A DNA stretch of 64,000 nucleotides from Zerene cesonia (lineage: Eukaryota; Arthropoda; Insecta; Lepidoptera; Pieridae). The stretch lies in the NCBI RefSeq assembly GCF_012273895.1, contig NC_052130.1, forward strand, positions 4,402,001-4,466,000. Direction: 5' to 3'. The notes beneath the pieces are model-generated. The model was not told the DNA's origin. It searched no databases and worked only from the letters and a program-made list of their open reading frames with translations. Shown here in pieces: positions 45,801-56,607 of this stretch (the stretch's first letter is position 1; every line of letters begins with the position of its first letter). The translations under genes were made by a program, and so were the position numbers.

Positions 45801-48800
45801 AATTAGACGAAATCCAAGCACTTTTTTCATAACCAGTTTTTGCGATATTATACCTATTTTAGACTATATCATCTAACATAATATAAATAGTAAAGTTAAC
45901 CTTTACACAGCTTAAGAAATAATTCAAAAATAATTATAATAACCTTGGTTATGTAAATAAAATAAGTTTCAGTATTGAAAGCTACCCAATGAATGATATA
46001 CAGAAACAAACAATAACATTACGTGTTTATTCTATTGGCATATGCTTCCGTTCCTAGTTTATATCGATATATACTCCAATTGTTTATCAAGTGACAATAT
46101 CGTAATTGGAAGTATATAAAGGATGCCCCAAAATTCACGTTAGAAGTAATTTTCATAGAAAACACTGGCTAATATTTAAATTTGTAAATTTTTATCGACT
46201 TATAGTATACTTTGCTGGCACATACACACTCTTTTATTGAAATTTTCCATGATTATTTTGCATAAATGTGGTTGAATTTCGTTGATACAGGGCTCAATTT
46301 CCTTCTTCAGGGCTTGGGTGGTCCCGGGCATGTTGACATAAAACTTATTCATAAAAAAAAAAACAAAAAAATACAACGGCGTTAACTCGCATGATCTGAA
46401 ATAATTGAACCTTTTCTCTGGTTTCATGGCATGTGGCACTGTCTTGTTAAAACGATATGCCACAATCCAATAGAAATGCGTTGTTCATTTGTATAGCGCT
46501 CCATCTTTAATAACCCTGAACTGTCCTTTTATCTGTATTTTTTTTGGTTGACAACACTTTACAGCACAAATGGCGCAAAATTCAAATCTTGCGTAAATTT
46601 TGTGACACCCTTTATAAACCTACAGCAGTCACAAGCAGGATGCCATTTGTATTAGCCAATCGTAATTAGCCTGACGCAATTATCAGCAAATCATGATTTA
46701 ACAAAGCGATTAGACTTACCAATGAGTTTCCATATAGGCCGTATTGTCTTGAAGTTGTATTATCCATGATTATTGGCAATCCAATATCCTACCTACATAC
46801 AAATTAGTTAGATGTTACAGAATTTGAGTTTAATGCAGGATTTATAGACTACATGATAGCTAAAATTAGTCTTTTAATGGATTCCTATTTCCCTAATTCT
46901 TGATATATTATAGATAACCATGCAATGCCAAGTAAAATAAGTAAAATGAGACCTTTATTACGAGCTTGCACTGTTCGTAAAATATTCATCCCTAGTGGTT
47001 TATACAGCAAATAAGAGGAAATAGCGTCTATCTTCTTACTTCTTAGTAATTACTTGTAGTGAGTTCTTCAACTCAAAGCAGGATATAGAATACTATTTAT
47101 GGTATCTATGTATTGACATGAAAAGCTTACGTTTATTTAATTTGATTATTTTTAATAGTTACTTTTACCTAGATTTGATTATTAAAGAGAATTAAATTAA
47201 CATCATCATCATGAGCCCATATATATTCAAAGGACACAGAGAGATATGCTTCCTAAAGGGTTCAGGTCATAATCCAGACGCTGGTATAGTGCGGATTGGC
47301 AAATATCACATATCGTCAGCATGATAATCATCGTTTTTTTTTTTATTCTTGGACGTTTCTTTTAGCTCACGATATTATCCTCCATCAGTTTGAGATGTGC
47401 CGATAAACTGAAATTTAATCAATATGCAGATAAACTGAAAACGCCACTTATTTTTTGTACGCTCGTCTGGTCTCGAATACCTAAATGTGGATTAAAGTCC
47501 GATCCTTACCACTCAGCTACCAATGCACACAAACACAGATTTAAATACTAAACATAAACCACAAGGTAGTAAAACATACTAAATTTGATTTAAAAATAAT
47601 GAAAAGTATCGAACAATACTATTATTTGATTGAAAATACTGATTTTTTAAATTCTAATACAATTTTTAATAGCATCAAGAGCTATAATGTATTGTATTAC
47701 ATTCACGGCATGAAATATTTAAGGACTTAAATATAAAGTCTACACTTGAATTTAGTGAAATGAATTCAAATCGTTTAATTCAATTTATAAGTCGATCTAA
47801 CTGCTAACTTCGTTTCAAAGGCGTTGAGCGTATGAAAGTTTCAAAACTGCGAACTTTGTTTGTACTGGCTCTGTATTTTTCAGTAGAATTTGTAGGAGTT
47901 TAGAAAACATTCCTTTTACATAGGTATTGAGATAAAGAAATATCCCACACCAAAAATGTTTTATGTGATAACTTCTTTTGAGAAGTTAAATCGCTTCGTT
48001 ATGTTCGTTATGTATGTTCGTGTGTGTTTGGCGTTATCACTTCTGTCAGGCGTAAGTTTCTTTTATTGTTGCGATAAACAATTATTATCATTAGTTTTGT
48101 TTAATTTGATATTTAGAAGATACTTTTCGTTTCATTTGTCCAATTGGATTAAATATCGTCTGTAATAATGTTCATATAAAACTCTAATAAATTTTCACAC
48201 TTTTAACAAATGATTCAGGTTGTTTTTAAGCTATAAAAATCCTGTTTGTAATCCAATTTATCAACCGATTCATACCTATATAACGCTAGCTGCGCCCCGC
48301 GGTTTCAGCCGCGTAAGTCCGAATCTCGTAGGAATATTGGGATAAAATTGTCGGTATGTTATTCCAGTTGTCCAGCTATATACGTACCTAATTTCATTGC
48401 AATCGGTTCAGTAGTTTTTGCGTAAAAGAGCAACAAACACACACACATCCTTACAAACTTTCGCATTTATAATATTAGTATGATAGTAGGATTAGTAGGA
48501 TAATAATATTATAATATTAGTAGGATAGGATTTAAAACTAATTTATAAATTTAAGCTTGGCGTCTTTTACTCCACTCAAATAAAAAATGAAATAAACAAG
48601 TCACGTTTATCGAACAGCAGCTCAGCAGCGAACTTAATAAATTTAAGTTATCTAAATCCATTTGAAATCCAGGCTTTTACAGGTATAATATTATCGAGCG
48701 TGGGTTTGTGCTAAGCTTATATATTTATATTTATACTCATAACATTAAGCTGTAGAGTTTGTTTATTTGATAGCGCGATTCTCAGGAACTGGATAGATTT

Positions 48801-51532
48801 AAAAAACTATGTCTCTGTTGGATATGCACGTAATTCCTATATTATAAGTACCACAGGGAAAGCCAGAGCGGACTACTAGTATTATTTGTGTAGTAATAGA
48901 GTGCAGGATTATTATGAAACGTATGATGGTTCCGAAAATATTGCTTATAATTTTTTTTTGTGTCATAGCGGGCAGCTAAGCTGATGGTAAGCGATCACCA
49001 CCGCCCATGAACATTCGCAGAGGCTCTGCTAATGCACTGCCCGCTTTAAAGGGGCAATGGGATAAAAAAAGGATGGATGACTGGAAATAAAGAGTGGACT
49101 GGGAAGGGTGAAGAATAGGAAATGGGCTTCCGGCTCTCCCACTCACCGTACGAAACACATTATTTCACACCGGTTTTTTGTGGGGGTGTGGTACTTCTCT
49201 GGTGCGAGCTGGCTTAATTTGTGTCACAGCATGCTCAACTCCCACATAAAATTAATACTAATTAGTTTCGAAAAATCCGACGAAAACACAATAATGATAA
49301 AAAACTATGTTTAACCAACCTTGAACTTCAGATAGCGGTTTGTAAGGGATTCAAAAGTTTTCAGGGTTATTTAATTAGTCATCTTACTATACGGATTACG
49401 CTGTTGCTCTCAGGAATTAGATTCACTCCTTCAAGATAGGAGGCACCGACTTCAAATAAATCATAGAACCTCCTCCGTTTCGTTTTTGGAAATCGGTTAA
49501 AAACTCATACTTCAATTGCGTATTAACAAGCTTTTGTCAGAAAATGGATAGCTTTATAAATCTATACTTGCGTATTTCTATCGCGTAAAACTATAATCTG
49601 TTTTTCTTTCTACTAACAAAACCTTACAGATACGGTGAGTCGTTTATGCGTAAAAGAGTATCAAACATCCACTTATTATCATGAACTTTCACGTCTTTAA
49701 TATGAGTAGAATTTGCTTCGAGATAACGGCTATATAATCTATCTTCTTAGTTGTTGTATTTCTTGAGGATTGATTTATAATTTTACTTGCTTTTGCCCGT
49801 GTCTTCACCATCATGCAGAATTTTGGGGAAAATAAATTAATAATAAATAATCTTTCCTTAGGAAATTTATAGAAAGTTATAAATAGGCTGGTGTTTTATC
49901 GTGTCTTTGTGTGTAATTTATGTGATTTTTAGTCTCCTGTTATATCAAACACAAAATCATAGTTTCCTGTGCGACTTGAAAGAAATAAAAAAAAACAACT
50001 TCACATTCACAATATCATACGGATTTGCTTTTAAGCCTATAATTTTCAAGAAATATTCGATTTAATACAAATCATATGTCATATTAATTAGAGGTTTTTC
50101 TGTTTTGCTATCTTGAGTGGTTGTTAAGCTTTTTAAGTACTTATTTATCGTTAGAGTACTGAGCGGAAATAGTAGCCTTATCTCTATGATAATGTTATCG
50201 AAGATAGAAACACAATAAATACTAAATATTTTGATGAAGTGCCACAAACGAATTTAGTTAGATATAAAATATGCCATATTTACCAGTTATACCTAGTTCA
50301 GTTTTTTGGCATTGTTTTTATGACACATAAGGAAAATCGATACGATTTCAATAAAGCAACAGATACAGAGCTTCAGGGTGACTCTTCTTTGGTCGCGGAC
50401 GAATTTTAACCAACTCCCGTGGCCCCTTCACTTAAGTGGCTCGACGGAACACAGTGGGGTTTTGGTCGGTAGGAATCCGACATAACCCACGGCTTTATCT
50501 CCGGAGGCCGTGGGTATCTATGCAAGATTACCCCACTTAAAAAAAAAGGTGACTCTTCTTTGCAAAAACTGCCGGTGGTTATTAAATGTTTTAACGATTC
50601 GAAAGCTTCTGAAGTTTAGTTGGATGAACTAATGTTTTGAGTTGTATGTAAAGTGAAGTCCCGTGTTTCTTAGAAGGGTATTGGGTATCAATTAGTGAAA
50701 TAGATTTATATCATATACAGTGACCTCCGCTACCAACAAGTTAAAATGTAATAACAGTATATTTAGATTTAATTAATATAAACGAAGAAGTCGTGTTCAA
50801 TGTGCAACTTATAAACTATACTAATCTATAAAGGCACACATCCTGAGGTATGCCCTTATGGATCATACACTGGTATGCATCTGTTTCACTAATCGATTAT
50901 CTTTATGGACAAGTAGATGATCGTCCTTTTGTGTCCAGCCAGACTGAGACATTTTTTTGTGAATCACCACCGGGAATCGAACGCAGGATCCACTGGACCA
51001 TGGAGGAGTGTTAACCACTGTACCATGGAGGCTGTCAAGTGAAGTTTTATTTGTATGTCAGTTTGACTAATAGATACATGACTTTATACTTTTGCTCGTA
51101 TGTTGATGAAATCGATACAATTGCAAACCGATGAAATTTATACATTGTTTGCAATGCATAGGCACAATCGTGTACTGAGCAAACGATCGCGCAATGTATA
51201 GCGTTTATTGTAAATCACAATTAACTTGTAGGAGATAATCAACTACTCGCGTTGTAATGTGCTCTGTGGTTCATGATATAGACACCACGCTAAGTGCTGG
51301 CTAGCAGATGTCACATGTCATGTAATTTTTTCAGCAACATCACCCAATGACCCACTACTCGTATTTCGGCAGCGACACAGCTGATTACAACTCGGACTAC
51401 TCCAATAGCTACGCGTATTCCTCCGGAGGTGGATACGGCAAGGACTGGCCTTCCAACAGGGCGTATACCATCGCCAAGCATCGCCCCACTCCCGCGCCTG
51501 TATACATTACAGCACCAGGCACTGCGAAGTAA
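42388..51532 (+). CDS. Osiris-family protein (DUF1676-like), three coding exons
   Basis: Exons 42388-42820, 45312-45487 and 51335-51532 join in phase (phase 1, then phase 0) into 268 codons. Donors are GATG|GTAAGT and AAG|GTAAAA; acceptors are TATTACAG and TTTTTCAG. Residues 1-22 form a signal peptide (IVLSILFITTLQQTMG). C34 and C43 in DSCIAKGEALSCVKYKALK match the two-cysteine N-terminal region of Osiris proteins. RGKKKR at 146-151 precedes a long hydrophobic segment (about 152-200, LLIPILLGVMLIKKLLLVGA). The tail 204-268 is rich in Tyr, Gly, Ser and His, ending APVYITAPGTAK. Osiris genes are insect-specific, usually clustered, and act in secretory or endosomal compartments of cuticle-forming cells. 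Size and layout fit; I cannot assign the paralogue. AATAAA follows at about 51723. No second Osiris gene is visible in the window. Confidence 0.85.
42871..43066 (+). mobile_element. Helitron-like element H7 in intron 1 of the coding region
   Basis: AACGACTAACTGACTGATAT, ACTGATGCACCGATTCAGCT, then GTGGGCGAAGCAGTGGGCAT and a terminal CTAG at 43063-43066. It starts only 50 bases after the exon 1 donor. Confidence 0.55.
43067..44412. other. Intron sequence, AT-rich
   Basis: No repeat or exon recognised. Confidence 0.4.
44413..44614 (-). mobile_element. Helitron-like element H1, first of a tandem pair
   Basis: Complete minus-strand copy with GTAG in place of CTAG at its terminus, preceded by repeated CTAGCTAGCTAAG. 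Confidence 0.8.
44624..44824 (-). mobile_element. Helitron-like element H1, second of a tandem pair
   Basis: Starts nine bases after the first copy in the same orientation. It differs at many sites (GCGCCCCCAGGTTCCATCCG), so it is not a fresh duplication. Confidence 0.8.
44825..45311. other. Intron sequence before exon 2
   Basis: Nothing recognised except the acceptor TTAATATTACAG. Confidence 0.4.
45312..45487 (+). CDS. Osiris-family exon 2
   Basis: 176 bases encoding the basic linker and hydrophobic segment, ending STLKACK. The overlapping minus-strand frame here is a shadow. Confidence 0.85.
45488..46117. other. Intron 2, proximal part
   Basis: AT-rich, no recognised element. Confidence 0.4.
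46118..46613 (-). mobile_element. Tc1/mariner-like transposon remnant with TIRs
   Basis: Left end ATAAAGGATGCCCCAAAATT and the reverse complement of the right end, ATAAAGGGTGTCACAAAATT, are terminal inverted repeats of about 30 bases. The minus-strand frame at 46200-46463 encodes CELTPLYFF, KFYVNMPGTTQALKKEIEPC and IMENFNKRVCMC, the pattern of the C-terminal end of DDE transposases of the Tc1/mariner group. A phenylalanine/lysine-rich patch in the middle suggests slippage in a poly-A tract. Only the end of the transposase survives. Confidence 0.7.
47200..47525 (-). mobile_element. SINE S1, minus strand, diverged
   Basis: CATCATCATCATGAGCCCAT at the left is the reversed tail. At the right, TCTGGTCTCGAATACC and AAGTCCGATCCTTACCACTC with AGCTACCAATGC is the reversed head. 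The middle is unusually long with a T run at 47335. Confidence 0.6.
48296..48484 (-). mobile_element. Helitron-like element H1
   Basis: Complete minus-strand copy followed by a duplicated fringe (AGGATTAGTAGGATAATAAT). Confidence 0.8.
48750..48879 (+). mobile_element. Helitron-like element H6
   Basis: GTAGAGTTTGTTTATTTGAT, TCTCAGGAACTGGATAGATT and end CAGAGCGGACTACTAG. It is diverged. Confidence 0.6.
48951..49243 (-). mobile_element. SINE-like S2, near full length
   Basis: The T run at 48951-48959 is the reversed poly(A). Then GATGGTAAGCGATCACCACC, the hairpin CATTCGCAGAGGCTCTGCTAATG region, CGGCTCTCCCACTCACCGTA and the reversed head CTGGTGCGAGCTGGCTTAAT, ending near 49243. Confidence 0.7.
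49425..49505 (+). repeat. Dispersed AACCGACTTC-type repeat
   Basis: GATAGGAGGCACCGACTTCA, AGAACCTCCTCCGTTTCG and GGAAATCGGTTAAAAA. Confidence 0.4.
49506..50376. other. Intron 2 sequence
   Basis: AT-rich; no exon recognised. Confidence 0.4.
50377..50562 (+). mobile_element. Young poly(A) retroposon with perfect 15-bp target duplication
   Basis: GGTGACTCTTCTTTG occurs at 50377-50391 and 50548-50562. The 156-bp insert runs from GTCGCGGACGAATTTTAACC to TACCCCACTTAAAAAAAAA. It holds GC-rich paired segments (GACATAACCCACGGC and GAGGCCGTGGGTATC can form a stem). It is either a short SINE or a 5'-truncated LINE 3' UTR. A related fragment lies at 32575. Confidence 0.8.
50930..51033 (-). mobile_element. 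SINE S3, tRNA-like
   Basis: On the minus strand, GCCTCCATGGTACAGTGGTT then AACACTC and CTGCGTTCGATTCCCGG resemble pol III box A and box B of a tRNA. The CTCCATGG(T)CAGTGG unit appears twice. A short relative is at 53700-53775. The structure is too irregular for a working tRNA. Confidence 0.5.
51335..51532 (+). CDS. Osiris-family exon 3 and stop
   Basis: Starts QHHPMTHYSYFGSDTADY and ends with TAA at 51530-51532. It is richer in GC and codon-biased relative to its surroundings. Confidence 0.85.
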   Translation, partial: QHHPMTHYSYFGSDTADYNSDYSNSYAYSSGGGYGKDWPSNRAYTIAKHRPTPAPVYITAPGTAK

Positions 51533-52070
51533 CAGTATCTTCAAGAAGTATTTAATTAATTTTTACAGGAATATTGTTAAGATATAATTCACAAATTGCA
51601 TACAATTATTTTGTGGTTCGCAAAGTTTTGCTTATATTTCTATTATATTTTATTCGGCTTTTTTCGAATCAGTCAATCTATATCATAAATGTATTATTTA
51701 TATTTTTATTAATTTGGCGAGAAATAAATATTTCTCTATAAAATTATACTTTCACACTGAATCTCGAATTTTGTCAATAAATAAAAACCAACGAATAATT
51801 TAGTTACATAGTAGTTGCGTATTAATTAATTACAAAAATTCATACACAATTAATATTATAAATATTTATATAATAATATTTTACCGCCAACAAAATATAT
51901 ACTGATTTCATAAATAAAAGTCAATTTATATGTTTATATAATATTTAAAAAGTATTTTTATATCATAAAGACCCGTTAAGCTTTGATTTTCTATATAATA
52001 TATTTTATACTAAGTGATAGTAAATGGAAGACTGTCTAATAAAATGTTTAATGCTTAATATAAAATACAC
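51533..52070. other. 3' UTR and downstream AT-rich sequence
   Basis: AATAAA signals at about 51723 and 51776 are candidate polyadenylation sites for the Osiris gene. Confidence 0.5.
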
Positions 52071-52380
52071 ATTAGAAAGCAATTGATGATTTCAGTGGTG
52101 GCTCAGTGGTGAGAACCTCGGACTTCAAAATCGATAAGTCAGGGTTCGAGACCGGGCGAGCGTGCAGGAATTAAATTGATTTTTCAATTTATCTGCGCAT
52201 GTGGATAACATCACCACTGCTTAAACGGTGAAGGAAAACATCATGAGGAAACCGGCATGTCCAAGAATTAAAAGTTCGACGACATGTGACATCTGCCAAC
52301 CCGCACTTGGCCAGCGTGGTGGATTATGGCCTGAACCCTCATAGGAGGCCTGTGTCCCAGCAGTGGGAACATATATGGGC

Positions 52381-52412
<32 letters not shown>

Positions 52413-52420
52413 AGAAAGCA
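52071..52420 (+). mobile_element. SINE S1, full length with 11-bp target duplication
   Basis: ATTAGAAAGCA at 52071-52081 and 52410-52420 flanks the most complete S1 copy: GTGGCTCAGTGGTGAGAACC, GGGTTCGAGACCGGG, CACTTGGCCAGCGTGGTGGA, CCCAGCAGTGGGAACATATA and a (GAT)10-like tail. The polyhistidine-like frames here are antisense to the GAT repeat. Confidence 0.85.
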
Positions 52421-52904
52421 TTTATTACAATTAATTTGTTTATTATAGATTAAGGAATAACAAATGTTTAAGACTCCGCTGAATATTTCCAATGTTACAT
52501 TGTTAAATTATTTATAATAACTTATTTTAGATTGTAAGAACATTTAACTTATTAATGCTTAAATTATTTATTCTACGCATACTTTACTTTAATTACTACT
52601 TAGTTTAATTGAAAATGTAAATCGACGTAGTTATTTTATTTGTATATTTTCAAATTGTGGCTCATCAAGTCAATTTCAATTTTGTTTATGTACAAATAAA
52701 CTGTTTTATATTATAATTGTATTTTTATTCCTTAAACTGACTGTAATCTTCGGTTTTACCCACGTTTCAGCTACTTGAAGCTATAAAACTTAAAATGTTT
52801 CTCAATAATTGGACTATTCAACGAAAAAACATTTGTCAATTAATATTCACAAAAACAAGAAGCTTCTTAGATTTGCGGGAATTCATCATTAAATTCATTA
52901 TTGC
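52421..52904. other. AT-rich spacer
   Basis: Nothing recognised. Confidence 0.4.
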
Positions 52905-53230
52905 AGACACAGATCCCTGTCTGTCTGTTACGCATTCGCGCCGAAACCACTGAACCGATTTTGATGAAATATGGTATTAAGATACAAGGACATAGGATAC
53001 TTTTTATCGTGAAAAAAATGGTAGAAGGGTTGGAATAGGGGTTGAAAGTTTGTATGGAGGTTCCTTATTATCAAACATAAAATCGTGTAAGATTCTTTCA
53101 CACCTAAACCACTTAACTAATTTTGACAAATAGTCTAGACCTGGGGAAAAACTACTACTAGGCTACTGCTTACCATGTCACGCGATATAATTGTATTACA
53201 CGCAGGCGAAGCCGCGGGCGGAAAAGCTAG
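52905..53230 (+). mobile_element. Helitron-like element H4
   Basis: GTCTGTCTGTTACGCATTCG, CTGAACCGATTTTGATGAAA, then CGCAGGCGAAGCCGCGGGCG and terminal CTAG at 53227-53230. It is longer than the 39789 copy, with a duplicated-looking middle (TTTCACACCTAAACCACTTA repeats the entry motif). Confidence 0.65.
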
Positions 53231-53396
53231 TAATATTACAATATACTAGTAGTACATATAATAATTCGGCAGGCGAGGCGAGCATTTTCGTCAATAATTT
53301 CATATGAACTATATGCTTTTTTGACTAAGACAATATGAGTATCAATAAACATAGTGACCGTCAAAAGCTGCTGCTCTTAAAATTTACAGATATTGT

Positions 53397-53579
53397 CCGT
53401 ATCCTTTTCTTCCTTACCCAGTCCTTACCTTTATTCCCATCATTATTTTTCCATCCCATTCCTTTAAAAGTCGGCAATACATTTACAGAGAGGTAAGGCA
53501 TCTAGCAAATGTTCAAGGGTAGGTGGTAGCGCTTTCAGGCATCCCACCAGCTCTTTTGCCACCTATGATATAAAAAAAA
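53397..53579 (+). mobile_element. SINE-like S2, 3' half
   Basis: CCAGTCCTTACCTTTATTCC, AAAGTCGGCAATACATTTAC, GTAGGTGGTAGCGC and poly(A) at 53572-53579. Confidence 0.65.
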
Positions 53580-53689
53580 TATCAAGGACGGAATGGACCA
53601 TGGTTTGCTGGCTTCCAGACTATTTGTGTTTTTATTATAAAACCAATAGGACACAATTCAGGCCCCACTTTTTTTTACCACCCCTAGCA

Positions 53690-53775
53690 CCCATTACCGA
53701 AATTTCATAAAGCTAAACTCGAATCCACATTGAATTTTTCGCTGACGCAACCATTGTACCATGGAGGTCAAGATT
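53690..53775 (-). mobile_element. S3-like fragment
   Basis: ACTCGAATCCACATTGAAT and CAACCATTGTACCATGGAGG are the reverse of a tRNA-like head similar to 50930-51033. Confidence 0.4.
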
Positions 53776-53798
53776 TTTATATACATTAGTATGTGCAG

Positions 53799-53934
53799 CT
53801 AGTGCTGACTCGGCAAATGCTGTTCTGCCTTAGTCTTATCATATAGGGGTATGAAAAATATATGTAAGCCGATTTTCAGACCTATCCGAATTTTATGAGA
53901 TCTCCTTCATTCATCAACTAACATTGTGATAAGA
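53799..53934 (-). mobile_element. Helitron-like element H2, 5' end replaced by (TA)n
   Basis: CTAGTGCTGACTCGGCAAAT in reverse orientation, then GCCGATTTTCAGACCTATCC and TAACATTGTGATAAGAGTAT. The usual GAGAATTTTATATATTA end has become a long TA repeat. Confidence 0.6.

Positions 53935-54026
<92 letters not shown>
53935..54026. repeat. (TA)n microsatellite, about 46 units
   Basis: Uninterrupted AT dinucleotide run between H2 and H3 elements. Confidence 0.95.
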
Positions 54027-54030
<4 letters not shown>

Positions 54031-54033
54031 TGA

Positions 54034-54238
54034 CTAGACTCTCGTCCCGGCTCCGCCCGGATATCAAGATCTCTGTTTTATCCTAAGGCACATTATAATC
54101 CGGATAAAAAGTATCCTTTCACCCAAATAAGCTCATACCCTGTCTGTATACCAAATTTAATCAAATCCGTTCAGTAGTTTCAGCGTGATTGACGGACAAA
54201 CATCCAAACAAACTTTCACATTTATAATATTAGTGTGA
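54034..54238 (-). mobile_element. Helitron-like element H3
   Basis: CTAGACTCTCGTCCCGGCTC to CATTTATAATATTAGTGTGA is the reverse complement of the 34107 copy layout. Confidence 0.75.
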
Positions 54239-55095
54239 TTGAAGTGTTTTCGCTTCGGTTCTGGCTTTAATTCTTTCCTCCGAGGTTCCAATAAAGGTGT
54301 TTGTAAATTGGGGCCACGGCTCAAATCCGACCATTAGATTTACATTTCCAAATGACAATAGATTGAAGTTCCACCGCAATTACTTCAGGGATTGTATTTG
54401 CGTTCTTCACAATTTGTCTCATTCTAAGAAATACAGAAAATTCTCATGAAATAATATACTTTATAGACATCCAGATAGATTTGTTCTAATGAAATCTGTA
54501 GAATACGCTTGGTGCAGCTTGCGACGATAATTTATGATTCTTTTGCTATATTATGCTACCAATATATTATAATACATATGTTTTAAACAAAATACAGTTT
54601 TTGTGTCAATACTTCTTACATATCCCTCATTATACATAGAGCAAGCGACAGAAGGCAAAAGAGACCTATCTCTAAATTTCCATAATATATAATAATTTAC
54701 TACCAAACAAAACTGTTATATCCATTCTATAGACAAATTAACGTCCATAGAATAACAGAATTTTTCATATTTAATTTCAAATAACAAAGTATAATAATAA
54801 TCGTAAGGTTGGATCTAACTTGAACAAAAGGTAAGAATATTATGTTTTATCGACAGGGCCATAAAACATTTATTACTTCGTCTAAATCTCGTTTCATTGT
54901 TTCAACATTTATGTTAATCCTAAAAATGGATTTCACGTGAAAATTAAATTTCATTTAGATTCACTATCAGTAATTTATCGAGTTCTGAAAGGCAATACGG
55001 ATTAACCCTTTACGACAAAAAGAAAATAATTGAATACAAATATGCATGTTTGAAGGACCTTTTATATATAACACTGTTTGGAGTTTTTTGAATTA
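54239..55095. other. AT-rich spacer
   Basis: Nothing recognised. Confidence 0.4.
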
Positions 55096-55257
55096 CTAGC
55101 GGTCCGCCCCGGCTTCGCCCGTGGTACATCTACAGCCTCCCTCAATAAATGGGCTATCTATTACTGAATATTTTTTCAAATCGTAGTAGTTCCTGAGATT
55201 AGTGCCTTCAAACCAAGAAACAAACAAACTCTTCAGCTTTATAATATTAGTATAGAT
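55096..55257 (-). mobile_element. Helitron-like element H6
   Basis: CTAGCGGTCCGCCCCGGCTT ... CTTTATAATATTAGTATAGAT: well-kept ends, small internal deletion. Confidence 0.75.
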
Positions 55258-55311
55258 TACTCTTCATTTTAAGCCAATGTTGCTTCAGTGAACTATGTTC
55301 TAGTTTCGTAG

Positions 55312-55465
55312 ATCCTGCTTATATTATAAACGTGAAAGTTGGATGGATATATGGATGTTTGTAACGTGCTTTTTCATGGAAGTCCAAAGCAGTTTATCGT
55401 ATTTGTATGAAATCTGTTACAGAGATAGGTTATAGTCGGGATTAGCACATAGCCTGCAACTTATT
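55312..55465 (+). mobile_element. Helitron-like 5' fragment (H8-type)
   Basis: ATCCTGCTTATATTATAAAC, GTGAAAGTTGGATGG and ATAGGTTATAGTCGGGATTA. It is cut off by, or fused to, the next element. Confidence 0.45.
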
Positions 55466-55473
55466 ATGTTCAA

Positions 55474-55688
55474 CTATCTGCGCCCCGCGGTTTCACCCAC
55501 ATAAGTCTGTATTCCGTAAGAATATCGGAATAAAAAGTTGGCTGTGTGTTATTTTAGTAGTCCAATAACTATTTTCTAAAATATATTGCAATCGCTTCAG
55601 CGATTTATTTGCGTGAAAGAGTAACAAACACATATACATACCTACCCATACATCCATCCTTACGAACTTTTGCATAATATTAGTAGGA
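55474..55688 (-). mobile_element. Helitron-like element H1
   Basis: CTATCTGCGCCCCGCGGTTT (terminus CTAT) to CATAATATTAGTAGGA, with a small expansion near 55635-55655. Confidence 0.75.
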
Positions 55689-56406
55689 TAGGATTGTTCT
55701 TCTTAATAGAATGACTTAATGACTTTGCGAATTGGTGGTTGTTAAATGACCTTTCATAAATGCTTTTAAAAGTGTTTAAAAAAGTTTTTGAACATTATGT
55801 CATATTATAATAAAAATCTATAGAATACCGTAACACTACACTATTTATAAATTATAATATAATCAAAATACACGTGTATTCCTAATCATAAACCCCGCGT
55901 GATTATTTATTATTTATTAATAAAAGTTGGGAAAAATACAGCTACATTTGTTAGGAAAGCTCAGCCATTATATGATATACTATTAAATATTACTCTCGTA
56001 TTTTTAGTACGACTTCATATAACTTCTTATGTCTTTCGGCTTATAAAAACTTTAGTGGCATTTATAAAATATTACTCGATAAAATTGGAAAGATATCGGG
56101 TCAGACATACTGGAAAATTATAGCCCTCCACTCGTTGCAACGTGGTGCAAACAGTTTAAACTCACATTTCTATGAGATTTTTCTCTGCAATAAAAATTAA
56201 ATTATTATACAACTTTTGTTTCAACTTTTATTTGCTTGTATTCTATTAGTGACCGTAACGTTTTCTAAATTGCGAAAATTATATCGAGTTATATAATGGC
56301 TGCAAGTCAATTTCTAAACATCTTCACCATATAGTACTTTAACTATATGTACGTATTTATATGTATTCACTATAAGGGGTAGTTGATACAATATATTAAT
56401 GCAACA
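55689..56406. other. AT-rich spacer
   Basis: The 74-codon frame at 55899-56123 has no splice or family support. Confidence 0.4.
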
Positions 56407-56607
56407 TCCTACTAAATTAATAATTAATGCGAAAGTTTGTAAGGATGTGTGTGTGTTTGTTGCTCTTTCACACAAAGACTAAAGACGGATTACAATGAAA
56501 TTTGATTCGTAGACAGCTTGACAACTGGAATAACATATAGGCAACTTTTTATCCCTATATTCCTACGGGATACGGACTTACGCGGGTGAAACCGCGGGGC
56601 GCAGCTA
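56407..56607 (+). mobile_element. Helitron-like element H1
   Basis: TCCTACTAAATTAATAATTA to GCGCAGCTAA: the terminus reads CTAA. Confidence 0.75.

Noticed and set aside
50930..51033. Functional tRNA gene
   Set aside because: Box-like motifs are present, but the head is duplicated and no cloverleaf with an anticodon arm can be formed.
52221..52492. Polyhistidine and polyisoleucine reading frames
   Set aside because: They are antisense readings of the (GAT)n tail of a SINE.
55899..56123. 74-codon plus-strand frame
   Set aside because: No homology pattern, splice context or codon bias. Compatible with chance.
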